From NCBI GenBank assembly GCA_047974225.1, contig JBKECD010000102.1, forward strand, positions 1 through 21,970: a stretch of 21,970 nt of DNA, read 5' to 3'. The position numbers were made by a program, and so were the translations under genes. Of this stretch, positions 1 through 7,242 are shown one piece after another. This DNA comes from JBKEDC01 sp047974225 (GTDB taxonomy: Bacteria > Bacteroidota > Bacteroidia > Bacteroidales > Prolixibacteraceae). The notes under the pieces were generated by a model. The model was not told where the DNA came from. It worked only from the letters and a program-made list of their open reading frames with translations, and searched no databases. The number at the start of each line of letters is the position of its first letter. Within the stretch, counting starts at the first letter, position 1.

Positions 1-17
1 AAGGACGAAAATACAAA

Positions 18-53
18 AAGTTGAGCAATTCACGAATCTTTTTTGCTCAACTT
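18..53. repeat. Perfect 11-bp inverted repeat (hairpin)
   Basis: AAGTTGAGCAA at 18-28 is the exact reverse complement of TTGCTCAACTT at 43-53, with a 14-base loop. There is no T-run directly after the right arm, so a terminator role on the plus strand is not clear. It sits immediately before the 42-bp tandem repeats and may belong to the end of a gene left of the window. Confidence 0.6.
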
Positions 54-56
54 CAC

Positions 57-182
57 AGTTTTTCACTCAAAAAATAAACTTGTTTTGCTTGAATTAGTAG
101 TTTTTCACTCAAGAAATAAACTCACTTTGAATGAGTCGTTAGTTTTTCACTAAAAAAAGAAACTAGCTTTGCTTAGCTCATC
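57..182. repeat. Three degenerate 42-bp tandem repeats
   Basis: Units lie at 57-98, 99-140 and 141-182, an exact period of 42 bases. The first 24 bases of each are well conserved: they begin AGTTTTTCACT and end in AAACT, so each core is bounded by an AGTTT/AAACT inverted repeat. The remaining 18 bases diverge much more (TTGCTT-like in units 1 and 3). No gene can be supported here. Function is unknown; this is a minisatellite-like array upstream of the B12 uptake unit. Confidence 0.75.
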
Positions 183-330
183 TTGCATTTGTACTTTCTT
201 CTGATATTTTTAATATGCCTGATCATCCAGCGTCCAAAAGCGCTAGCAATCAAGGGTTCATTTTGTTTTGTTTCTGCAAAAAAAACAAAAAGGTTAAAGG
301 CGATTTACCTATCAAAATTCACTACTTTTC
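183..330. other. Non-coding stretch before the btuB promoter
   Basis: I see no supported gene. An A/T-rich imperfect inverted repeat lies at about 263-296 (TTTTGTTTTGTTTC followed by an A-rich AAAAAAAACAAAAA arm). A short open frame from 183 to 389 runs through this stretch, the promoter and the first bases of the riboswitch, so it is judged spurious. Confidence 0.4.
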
Positions 331-360
331 TTTGCGTTTTAAAATTTTTCTATACCTTTG
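331..360 (+). promoter_or_regulatory. Bacteroides-type promoter for the riboswitch-btuB transcript
   Basis: TACCTTTG at 353-360 fits the Bacteroidota -7 consensus TAnnTTTG exactly. A TTTG at 331-334 lies 18 bases upstream, close to the usual spacing of the -33 element. Transcription would then start just before the riboswitch aptamer, at about 364-368, which is where a riboswitch promoter should sit. Confidence 0.7.
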
Positions 361-366
361 CCCGCA

Positions 367-541
367 GATTTGGTTTCGGCGTTGAATGATTTCAACCCGA
401 TGAAAAGGGAACTCGGTGTGAATCCGAGGCTGTACCCGCAGCTGTAATCCTCAAGTGAAATTCTTCAAATCCACAGCCACTGTTGCCACCGGCAATGGGA
501 AGGTATTGAAGAAAGAGGAGAGCCAGAAGACCTGCCACGTC
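367..541 (+). ncRNA. Cobalamin (B12) riboswitch
   Basis: The conserved cobalamin aptamer elements occur in order: a GTTGAA/TTCAAC hairpin near 381-396, GATGAAAAGGGAAC at about 399-412, CCGAGGCTGTACCCGC at about 424-439, GCTGTAA, the B12-box signature GCCACTG at 476-482, GGGAAGGT at 497-504, and the closing segment AGCCAGAAGACCTGCC at 521-536. The element is upstream of a BtuB-like receptor gene, with about 105 bases between its end and the start codon to hold the expression platform. Known members bind adenosyl- or other cobalamins and repress the downstream gene; which ligand form this one prefers cannot be read from sequence alone. The boundaries are approximate. Confidence 0.93.
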
Positions 542-645
542 TATAATTATTAATCAAAGCTTCGGGGTTAAAGCTGGTGATGATGTCCAACCATTTTAGG
601 ATTTCACATTTTCACTCCTCCAAAGCTCATACTTTAATTTAAAGA

Positions 646-2613
646 ATGAGGTTTTTTGTTTTTACAGCACTCTGTTGTGCACTATTGTGCGGCAATCTTT
701 TCGCCCAAGACTCTTCGCTTTCTGACACCATTCAGATTGAAGAAGTGCAGACTATCGCTCCCTATCGAAAGTTTCAAGCAGGGGCAAAGATTGTGTCTGT
801 CCCTAAAGAGCAATTGGAGATTTCGCAGACCGAAAGTCTCGATAAACTGCTGAGCCGCTTTTCGCCCATCTATATCAAGTCGGATGCTGGCGGACTGTCG
901 AGCATTCGCCTTCGAGGCACTGCGCCCGACCACACCTCGGTGAATTTCGGTGGAATCAACGTCAATTCGCTCACCTTGGGTTCTACTAATGCGTCGAACA
1001 TTCCGATGTATCTCTTTGATGGCATCGACCTGCAATACGGTTCATCGGCAGCCATTAATGGCTCGGGAGCTATTGGCGGAGCTGTTTATTTGGGGCTTAA
1101 CAATCGGTGGACGGATGGCACTAAGGCGAATGCTCGCATCTCGCAAGGCTCATTTGGCGAACAACTCTATGGCACGAAAATCTTCCTCGGCAATGGCAAG
1201 TTGGAATCTGTCACACGAGCATACTATTATAGTGTGGCAAATGATTTCCCCTTCACCTATGAAGATAAAGAATACAATCAAAAAAATGCAAGCTTAGAAC
1301 ACTATGGGTTATTGCAAGAAATCAACTATAAGTTTCACGAACAAGCTTGGTGGAAAACTGCCGTGTGGCTGCAAAGCAACTACCATGAAAATGCCATGAG
1401 CATGGCATCGCACCAAGCAGAAAACGACAACAAGGATAACACCAACGATAAGTTCATCCGCATCTGGAGCGAATATGAAAACCGCAAAGGCGAAATCGAC
1501 TTCAAAGCAGGACTGGGCTATGTGAAGGACAAACAAATCCCTTCGGAAAACACAGCACAAGAAATCGGCACCAATCGACTGATTGCCGAGCTAGAAGCAG
1601 CACAGGACATCCTCCCCAATCTGGGCTATAAAGTAGGGGTGAAATATCGCTATATCAACCCCGAGGTTTACGCCTATTCCAAGGAGGTTATCGACTATGA
1701 GCAACAAGCCGATTTCTACGCTTTGCTTTTCTATTCGATGTGGAATAAGTGCAAGCTCACACTCAACATGCGCCAACAATTTGTCTCCAACTTCAATGCG
1801 CCATTCACCCCAACACTAGGGACTGAATATCGAGTACTCACCACTAATCATTCGCTGATTAAGCTGATGGGCAATGTGGCATATAGCTATCGAGTGCCCA
1901 CCTTCAACGACCGATTTTGGGGCTCGCAAGGAAATCCAAATCTGCAAGCCGAACAAGGATTGAACTATGAGCTTGGCGCATACTACGCCTATTGCAGTGA
2001 GCAATTCACTTCGGAAATCAACATCAATGCATTCTATATGGATGTGGATAATTGGATTGAGTGGCGACCCGGCAATGGTGGACTGTGGGTGGCGGAAAAC
2101 CGTGCTAATGTGGTGAGCAAGGGCTTAGAGTTTCAATTGAAAAACACCCTCAAACTAAGCAATTGGGACTTATCGCTCTTTGCCAACTATTCGCTCAATC
2201 CCACCGAAGTGAAAGAAGATGAGATAACTGGGCGCATCGGCAAACCGCTGCTCTATTCGCCTAAACACAATGCGAATGCCTACTTTTCAGCGAAATATCT
2301 CCAATGGCTTTTCTTTGTGAGTGGCACTTACACCGGCGAACGACTGGTGGATTACAACGCAAGTTATCTCACCCCCGTGGGAAACCGACTAGATGCCTAC
2401 ACGCTCCTCGATGCAGGAATCACACGCAAGCTTAAAATCAGAAAGCAAGGCTTTGCGCTTTCCTTTGCGTGCAACAACCTGCTCGATAAAGACTACATCA
2501 ACCAAGTGGGCTATGCCATGCCTGGGCGAAGCTTTCGTCTGACACTTTCAATAGACTTAGCCCCCTCCATCTCCCCCAAAGAGGGAGGGACTAGAACCAC
2601 AGATTTGAAATAA
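646..2613 (+). CDS. btuB: BtuB-like TonB-dependent outer-membrane cobalamin receptor
   Basis: The 655-residue product is a TonB-dependent receptor. It has a signal peptide ending near LFA-Q (about residue 20), a TonB-box-like segment DTIQIEEVQTIAP (about 27-39), a plug domain with IRLRGTAPDHTSVNFGGINV and the glycine-rich GSGAIGGAVYLG, then a beta-barrel. The barrel ends with GRSFRLTLSIDL, typical of a final strand. The cobalamin riboswitch directly upstream and the BtuG-like lipoprotein downstream argue for corrinoid import across the outer membrane, powered by TonB. Oddity: the 17 residues after the last strand, APSISPKEGGTRTTDLK, are encoded by a REP-like G/C-rich repeat arm that has run into the gene end. 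The start at 646 places the signal peptide correctly, and AT-rich DNA precedes it. Specificity for cobalamin rests on context rather than on any binding residue I can identify. Confidence 0.88.
   Translation: MRFFVFTALCCALLCGNLFAQDSSLSDTIQIEEVQTIAPYRKFQAGAKIVSVPKEQLEISQTESLDKLLSRFSPIYIKSDAGGLSSIRLRGTAPDHTSVNFGGINVNSLTLGSTNASNIPMYLFDGIDLQYGSSAAINGSGAIGGAVYLGLNNRWTDGTKANARISQGSFGEQLYGTKIFLGNGKLESVTRAYYYSVANDFPFTYEDKEYNQKNASLEHYGLLQEINYKFHEQAWWKTAVWLQSNYHENAMSMASHQAENDNKDNTNDKFIRIWSEYENRKGEIDFKAGLGYVKDKQIPSENTAQEIGTNRLIAELEAAQDILPNLGYKVGVKYRYINPEVYAYSKEVIDYEQQADFYALLFYSMWNKCKLTLNMRQQFVSNFNAPFTPTLGTEYRVLTTNHSLIKLMGNVAYSYRVPTFNDRFWGSQGNPNLQAEQGLNYELGAYYAYCSEQFTSEININAFYMDVDNWIEWRPGNGGLWVAENRANVVSKGLEFQLKNTLKLSNWDLSLFANYSLNPTEVKEDEITGRIGKPLLYSPKHNANAYFSAKYLQWLFFVSGTYTGERLVDYNASYLTPVGNRLDAYTLLDAGITRKLKIRKQGFALSFACNNLLDKDYINQVGYAMPGRSFRLTLSIDLAPSISPKEGGTRTTDLK
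2560..2604. repeat. REP-like arm A, copy 1 (overlaps btuB 3' end)
   Basis: It begins GCCCCCTCCATCTCCCCC, then a short A/G loop and GAGGGAGGGA, then TAGAACCACA. The same arrangement recurs at 12441-12485. The arm is internally self-complementary (C-rich then G-rich half) and is roughly the reverse complement of the B arms at 2641-2693 and 12541-12579. Here it supplies the last coding bases of the TonB-dependent receptor. Confidence 0.8.
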
Positions 2614-2640
2614 ATAAATACATAAACCCAATGCCTTTTT

Positions 2641-2693
2641 CCTTCCCCTTGGTTGCTGAGCGAAGTCGAAGCACGGGAGGTTGGGAGGGCTTT
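2641..2693. repeat. REP-like arm B, copy 1, with an inserted loop
   Basis: CCTTCCCCTTGG and CGGGAGGTTGGGAGGGCTTT match the two halves of arm B at 12541-12579. In place of the short loop there is an extra segment GCTGAGCGAAGTCGAAGC, itself partly self-complementary. It is in the opposite orientation to the arm at 2560-2604, so the two form an inverted pair just upstream of the lipoprotein gene. Confidence 0.65.
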
Positions 2694-2707
2694 AAATTCT
2701 TACACAA

Positions 2708-3808
2708 ATGAAAAAGTTATTCAAACTTCTTCCTGCACTTCTTTTGATGGCAGGATTCTCCGCTTGTTCTGAAGATGACAACGACAACGGAACAGGAACA
2801 GGAAGTCAAAGCACCGAAACCAAAGGGGCTTACATTGTCAATTATGGTGGGACAGAGACCTCGGCAATCTCCAAGTTTGATTATGATGCCAACAAAACCA
2901 GCACGTGTTACTACCAAATGCAAAATGGAAAAAAGCCCCTGTCAAACATTCAATGGGCATACAACTATGATGGCAAGGTTTACTTAATAGGCAATTTCCC
3001 CGACCAAATCCTCGTAACCGATGAAACATTCACTGTGGTGGACACTATCACCGAGAATGTGGCAAATCCTCGCAACTGTATTGCTGATGGTAATTACCTT
3101 TACATTTCTTGCTGGGGCGAAAGTCCCGATTGGGGCAAAATGGCTGACTCCTACATCTTAAAGTACAACATCGAGACTGGCAGCTCTGAAAAAATCGCTT
3201 GTGCTGGTGGTCCTGAAGGTTTAGAGATTGCCAATGGCAAACTTTATATCGCACTAAACTATGCAAATCAAATTGCCGTGATGGATCTCAATACAGAAGA
3301 ATTTTCTGATATCAAAACAAATGCGGTCAGCTCTTATTTTGCCAAAGATGCTTCAAACAATCTTTATGTAACCTTGGTGAGCACTTATTCCAATGGCTCA
3401 GAATCAGAAAATGTAGGTTTAGGCTATATCAATACCAGCACGGATGAACTAACATTCTATAAATCTTCTTTTGGCATGAGTGCCGCCTATGCGCAAACCA
3501 TTGCTATTAGTAATGATGGTGCAAAAGTATATCTCGCAACAGCAATCTATGCAGAGGACGGATACACTGTTACAGAAGACGGTGTCAGCACCTTTGATAC
3601 GGCATCAAAATCATTCGACAAAACTCCATTCGCTTCAGGAGTAAGTGGCATCAATGGTGTGAGTGTGAATCCTGAAAACAACGATGTCTATGTATTCATT
3701 TCCGCATCAACCACCGACAACGGCACGATGAAAGTGTATAGCAATGGGAAATTTGTGAAAGATTACACTGTGGGCGTTTCGCCTGCTATGGCAATCTTTA
3801 TTGATTAG
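2708..3808 (+). CDS. BtuG-like surface lipoprotein (beta-propeller)
   Basis: A 366-residue lipoprotein. The signal peptide ends in the lipobox LLLMAGFSAC with Cys20, and the SEDDNDN that follows fits the acidic export signal that sends Bacteroidota lipoproteins to the cell surface. The mature part starts with GAYIVNYGG, similar to DUF5074/YncE-like propellers, and carries repeating blade-like segments such as DGKVYLIGNFPDQILVTDETF, NGKLYIALNYANQIAVMDL and NDVYVFISAS. Surface propellers of this sort (BtuG) capture cobalamin with very high affinity and pass it to the partner BtuB. The gene lies 94 bases after the BtuB-like receptor and ends at a terminator, so it is probably in the same riboswitch-controlled transcript. 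The BtuG assignment is an inference from fold-type sequence and position; binding itself is not visible. Confidence 0.75.
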   Translation: MKKLFKLLPALLLMAGFSACSEDDNDNGTGTGSQSTETKGAYIVNYGGTETSAISKFDYDANKTSTCYYQMQNGKKPLSNIQWAYNYDGKVYLIGNFPDQILVTDETFTVVDTITENVANPRNCIADGNYLYISCWGESPDWGKMADSYILKYNIETGSSEKIACAGGPEGLEIANGKLYIALNYANQIAVMDLNTEEFSDIKTNAVSSYFAKDASNNLYVTLVSTYSNGSESENVGLGYINTSTDELTFYKSSFGMSAAYAQTIAISNDGAKVYLATAIYAEDGYTVTEDGVSTFDTASKSFDKTPFASGVSGINGVSVNPENNDVYVFISASTTDNGTMKVYSNGKFVKDYTVGVSPAMAIFID

Positions 3809-3841
3809 ATATTTCGAGCAAATATAAATATGTAACTGTGA

Positions 3842-3876
3842 AAAAGGCAGCTCCACTTGGAGCTGCCTTTTGTGTG
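3842..3876. terminator. Bidirectional intrinsic terminator
   Basis: AAAAGGCAGCTCCA at 3842-3855 is the exact reverse complement of TGGAGCTGCCTTTT at 3858-3871. It gives a G/C-rich stem flanked by A-rich and T-rich sides, so it can stop transcripts both from the lipoprotein gene (plus) and from the methyltransferase gene (minus), which converge here. Confidence 0.9.
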
Positions 3877-4914
3877 TTATCTATTGAGGTCTAAAAAATC
3901 ATATTCGGGTTTGCTTATAAATAAATCACCCGAAATATCGTCTAACTTATTCTTCGTAGCAACGATAGCTAAATCCGACTGGTCGATTCCAATCCATTTC
4001 CGATGAAGCAAATGAGCCGATTTCAAGGTTGTGCCCGACCCGCAAAAGCAATCCAAAACAATACTATCTTCGTCAGAAGATGTGCTAACAATCAAATCGA
4101 GCAAAGCGGAATTTTTCTCTGTAGGATAAACCGGATATGGAGGGTCTTTAAATTCCCAGATATCCTGCACCCGCTTCCCCTCTTGTTCATCAGCATATAT
4201 CTTCTTTCGGGGATTGCCTGTCGATGACCATTCCAACAATCCTTCACTATCCCATTGCTCCAAGGTTTTGACATCAGTGCGCCAATGCCTTCCTTTAGGA
4301 GGTAAAATCCCCTTGAAAGGCTGCGCTGAATTGCCATTTTGAGTTTCTCCTGGGGCATGAATGGGGACAGTGGTATATCTTCGTCCATCTTTCTCCTGCT
4401 TGGCAAAAAGCTTAATAACATCTTCTGAGCTGTATGGTTCTTTAGGCTCATTCCAGATTGGCGATTTCGACTTAGAATAAAAAAGAATTAAATCTTTGAG
4501 ATTGCCATAGCCTGTTCGCTTGAAATTTTTTGGATTGCATTTTATTCGAGTGATATCATTTCTAAAATTCTCGATGCCGAAAACTTCATCCATCATTATT
4601 TTCACATAGTGCCCAATTTTATAGTCGATGTGCAAATAAATAGAACCTTGTTCAGAAAGCAAATCTCGCAATAGAATTAATCTTTGGCGTAAATACTCCA
4701 GAAATTCTTCTCCCACCAATTTATCAGAATAGGCAACTGAACCATTTTTGGAGTTACTGATTGTTGAAGCTCGACCGTCAGTGATTGTAAAATTACCATT
4801 GGTAGCAAAAGGAGGGTCGATATATATCAAATCAATCTTTCCTTTTAGCTTTCGGTCATTCAGCAAAAAGTCTAAGCCTTTTAAGTTATCTCCTTTTATT
4901 AATAGGTTTTCCAT
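3877..4914 (-). CDS. Beta-class DNA methyltransferase of a type II R-M system
   Basis: A 345-residue amino-methyltransferase (N6-adenine or N4-cytosine). The catalytic motif IV DPPF is at residues 33-36, preceded by LIKGDNLKGLDFLL, and the S-adenosylmethionine-binding motif I LDCFCGSGTT is at 287-296, followed by RKWIGIDQSDLA. Catalytic motif first and cofactor motif last is the beta-class order; the middle (about 120-260) would hold the target-recognition region. It starts 3 bases after the stop of the upstream endonuclease remnant, so the two were probably translated together. DPPF rather than SPPY favours adenine-N6 methylation. The frame is complete. Because the partner endonuclease looks broken, it may now be an orphan methylase. 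The recognition site cannot be read from the sequence. Confidence 0.88.
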   Translation of the reverse strand: MENLLIKGDNLKGLDFLLNDRKLKGKIDLIYIDPPFATNGNFTITDGRASTISNSKNGSVAYSDKLVGEEFLEYLRQRLILLRDLLSEQGSIYLHIDYKIGHYVKIMMDEVFGIENFRNDITRIKCNPKNFKRTGYGNLKDLILFYSKSKSPIWNEPKEPYSSEDVIKLFAKQEKDGRRYTTVPIHAPGETQNGNSAQPFKGILPPKGRHWRTDVKTLEQWDSEGLLEWSSTGNPRKKIYADEQEGKRVQDIWEFKDPPYPVYPTEKNSALLDLIVSTSSDEDSIVLDCFCGSGTTLKSAHLLHRKWIGIDQSDLAIVATKNKLDDISGDLFISKPEYDFLDLNR

Positions 4915-4917
4915 TTT

Positions 4918-5624
4918 TTAAAGTTGATATAGAAATTCTCTTAAAACCAATGCACTCATGATGTTATAATCTTTATAACGCTCAGCAATTGATGTGTGCA
5001 TTTTATTTTGCCCTTTGATATACAGGACTCCGTCTAAGATTGCAATTTTGACAGCATTCACTCCCTTGGCTTCAATGGTGTTTATTGCATCGGCGAATTG
5101 CGCATTCTGATGACCTCCAAAGTCGGTTAAAAATTTAGCTTCCCCAATCACATATTTTTTATTAAATCGAGCCACAAAATCCAGTCCCTTATTATGCGTA
5201 TAGTTTAGATGCTTATTGGCAAAATCCATCATCACCGCATCGCTTGCATCAAGGATAGCGTCATTATCATTTGCAAGAAACTCCTCCAGAGAAACGGGCT
5301 GTATTCCTAGCGACTTTTTGTTTAGCCAATCTTTAAACATCGGTCCAATTTGGCGATTGGTTTCTTTGGATTTCTTTCTATTGCCGTCTTATCCCTCTTC
5401 AAATATGCTATATAGCTGTCTTTTATTGGAAATAAATCAAGCTTCAATAGTTTTTTGACCAATTCTACATTGTTTTGTTCTTCGAATGCCATTTCCACCT
5501 CTTGCCACAACTCTTCGTTTATAGTTCTAATTCCATCGGGAATAGTGGGATACACCTGAAATAAATCATCAAGGTATGAGCGTTGATTTGCATAGTCGAT
5601 GCTTCGCTTTATCCATTCGTTCAT
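4918..5624 (-). pseudogene. Type II restriction endonuclease, frame-disrupted remnant
   Basis: Two open frames together resemble one endonuclease. The first (5624 down to 5322, 100 residues) begins MNEWIKRSIDYANQ and includes FPIKDSYIAYLKRDKTAIER. The second (5340 down to 4918, 140 residues from its first Met) carries GLDFVARFNKKYVIGEAKF, an apparent D...ExK active site of the PD-(D/E)xK fold. Translating the second frame upstream of its first Met gives KETNRQIGPMFKDW, which reads as protein-coding and resembles a motif I recall from Tsp45I-type endonucleases. The true reading therefore passes from frame one to frame two near 5365-5395. The total of about 235 residues seems short for that family (about 300 or more from memory), so an internal deletion with frameshift is likely. 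The Tsp45I link is from memory and uncertain. Confidence 0.72.
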
Positions 5625-5659
5625 TTTCGATACTATCTTTTAAATTAACACTTGCCCCT

Positions 5660-6610
5660 CTACCCTAACTCCTCCAGCAACATTTTCAGCACCGCTTGAG
5701 CCGAAAACAGGCGGTTGCCCGCTTCCTCGATTACAATCGAGTTGGGGCTGTCAATCACTTCATCGCTCACAATCATGTTGCGACGCACAGGAAGGCAGTG
5801 CATGAATTTGGCGTTGTTGGTTGCCGCCATTTGGCGCTCGCTCACCGTCCAGTCACGGTCTTTAGAAAGCACCTTGCCATAGTCATTATAGGAAGCCCAG
5901 TTTTTGGCATAAATGAAGTCAGCCCCTTTGAAAGCTTTCATTTGATCGTATTCCACACGAGCATTGCCCACAAATTCGGGGGCGAGCTCATAGCCCTCAG
6001 GGTGGGTGATGACAAAGTCATAATCGGTGGCATTCATCCACTCGACAAATGAATTGGGCACTGCCTGCGGCAGGGCACGAGGATGAGGCGCCCATGTGAG
6101 CACCACTTTGGGTTTTTTTACTGTTTTATGCTCTTCAATCGTGATGAGGTCGGCAAAAGATTGCAGCGGATGACGAGTGGCAGACTCTAGGCTCACCACT
6201 GGCACGCCGGCATAGTCCACAAATTGCTGCAAGATTTGCTCTTCATAGTCGGCATTTCGGTCTTCAAACTTAGCAAAGGAGCGCACCCCGATAATGTCGC
6301 AATACTTGCCAATCACCGGCACGGCTTCGCGGATATGCTCGGGCTTATCGGAATCCATAATGACCCCGAGCTCGGTTTCGAGCTTCCAGCCGCCCTCGTT
6401 GATGTCGAAGACAATCACATTCATACCAAGGTTTAGTCCCGCCTTTTGAGTGCTCAATCGGGTGCGAAGGCTGGAATTGAAGAACACGAGCAAAAGTGTT
6501 TTATTTTTGCCCAAGTGCTGATATTTATAAGGGTCTTTTTTGAGTTCAAAAGCGAGTTTCAATGCCTCATCGAGATTGGCGAGGTCTTTGACTGATGTGA
6601 AATGTTTCAT
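5660..6610 (-). CDS. argF': N-succinylornithine carbamoyltransferase
   Basis: A 316-residue transcarbamylase of the ArgF' type, used in Bacteroidota arginine synthesis to carbamoylate an N-acylated ornithine with carbamoyl phosphate. It shows the carbamoyl-phosphate loop SSLRTR (46-51), MNVIVFDINEGGWKLETE, the conserved HPLQSFADL, and HCLPVRRNMIV near the C-terminus. Residue 90 is Pro in DSDKPEHI. The Bacteroides fragilis enzyme has Pro at this position and uses N-succinylornithine, while the Xanthomonas enzyme has Glu and uses N-acetylornithine, so succinylornithine is predicted here. No other arginine gene is in the window. The restriction-modification remnant lies 35 bases downstream on the same strand and could be read through from it. 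Confidence 0.93.
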   Translation of the reverse strand: MKHFTSVKDLANLDEALKLAFELKKDPYKYQHLGKNKTLLLVFFNSSLRTRLSTQKAGLNLGMNVIVFDINEGGWKLETELGVIMDSDKPEHIREAVPVIGKYCDIIGVRSFAKFEDRNADYEEQILQQFVDYAGVPVVSLESATRHPLQSFADLITIEEHKTVKKPKVVLTWAPHPRALPQAVPNSFVEWMNATDYDFVITHPEGYELAPEFVGNARVEYDQMKAFKGADFIYAKNWASYNDYGKVLSKDRDWTVSERQMAATNNAKFMHCLPVRRNMIVSDEVIDSPNSIVIEEAGNRLFSAQAVLKMLLEELG

Positions 6611-6628
6611 ATTCTTCTATTTTATAGG

Positions 6629-6636
6629 CGAAAGTA
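6629..6636 (-). promoter_or_regulatory. Possible -7 element for argF'
   Basis: Read on the minus strand this is TACTTTCG, one mismatch from TAnnTTTG, about 19 bases before the argF' start. I find no TTTG at the -33 spacing, so the call is weak. Confidence 0.3.
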
Positions 6637-6720
6637 TAATTTTTTCGTGAGAGGAGCGCTGAGTTTCGACGGAAAATAATCGAAAGCCTCATTTCATCCT
6701 CATCCAAATTTAGCTTACAC

Positions 6721-6975
6721 AGTTGTGCATGAGCGATATCGAAGTCTATATTGTCTATACACGGTTGTGCACGGACGATATCGAAGTTTATATTGTCTAT
6801 ACACAGTTGTGTATGGACGATATCGAAGTCTGAAATTGAGTTTGAACAATTGTGCATGGACGATATCGAAGTCCGAAATTGAGTTTGAACAGTTGTGCAT
6901 GGACGATATCAAACTCTATATTGTCTATGAATAATTGTGCATGGACAATATCGAAGTCCGAAATTGAGTTTGAAC
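6721..6975. repeat. Six-unit 42/43-bp tandem repeat array
   Basis: Units lie at 6721-6762, 6763-6804, 6805-6847, 6848-6890, 6891-6932 and 6933-6975. Each opens with a 26-base core, roughly RRTTGTGCATGGACGATATC then GAAGTC, containing the palindrome CGATATCG. Two tails alternate: a 16-base tail like TATATTGTCTATACAC (units 1, 2, 5) and a 17-base tail like CGAAATTGAGTTTGAAC (units 3, 4, 6), giving the order a-a-b-b-a-b. A partial seventh start may follow at 6976. The array lies between the divergent argF' and 7243-7986 genes. It is open in several frames, but the 43-base units shift any frame, so I do not call it coding. The recurring tails rule out CRISPR. Confidence 0.85.
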
Positions 6976-7242
6976 GTTAATGTATGAATTGATAAATTAA
7001 CATTTCAGAGGTTAAATCGTTATCAATACTCCTAAAAGTGTTTTATTTATCCGAAACCATTATTTAAATCCATTCTAAATTCACAGAGCTATCTTACTAA
7101 CGTCGTGTGAGATATGAAATATTTTGAAAAAAGTTTCAGAAAAAAGTGCAAAAAGGGGGCGACATTTATATAAGTATATATGAAGGGACGACAGATTGCA
7201 ATCGGACATTCTTCAATAATTAAATTCAAAAAAACTACAATT
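6976..7242. other. AT-rich leader with no supported gene
   Basis: Nothing coding is seen. The stretch holds the upstream region of the gene starting at 7243, but I find no clean TAnnTTTG element with a -33 partner. Confidence 0.4.

Noticed and set aside
183..389. Small 68-residue protein before the riboswitch
   Set aside because: The frame runs through the promoter and into the conserved riboswitch aptamer, and the composition looks non-coding.
6567..6934. Open frames on both strands across the tandem array (65-96 residues)
   Set aside because: Repeats without stop codons stay open in several frames; units of 43 bases shift the frame, and no start context or homology supports coding.
6721..6975. 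CRISPR array
   Set aside because: The segments between cores are only 16-17 bases and are two recurring types, not unique spacers; no cas gene is present.
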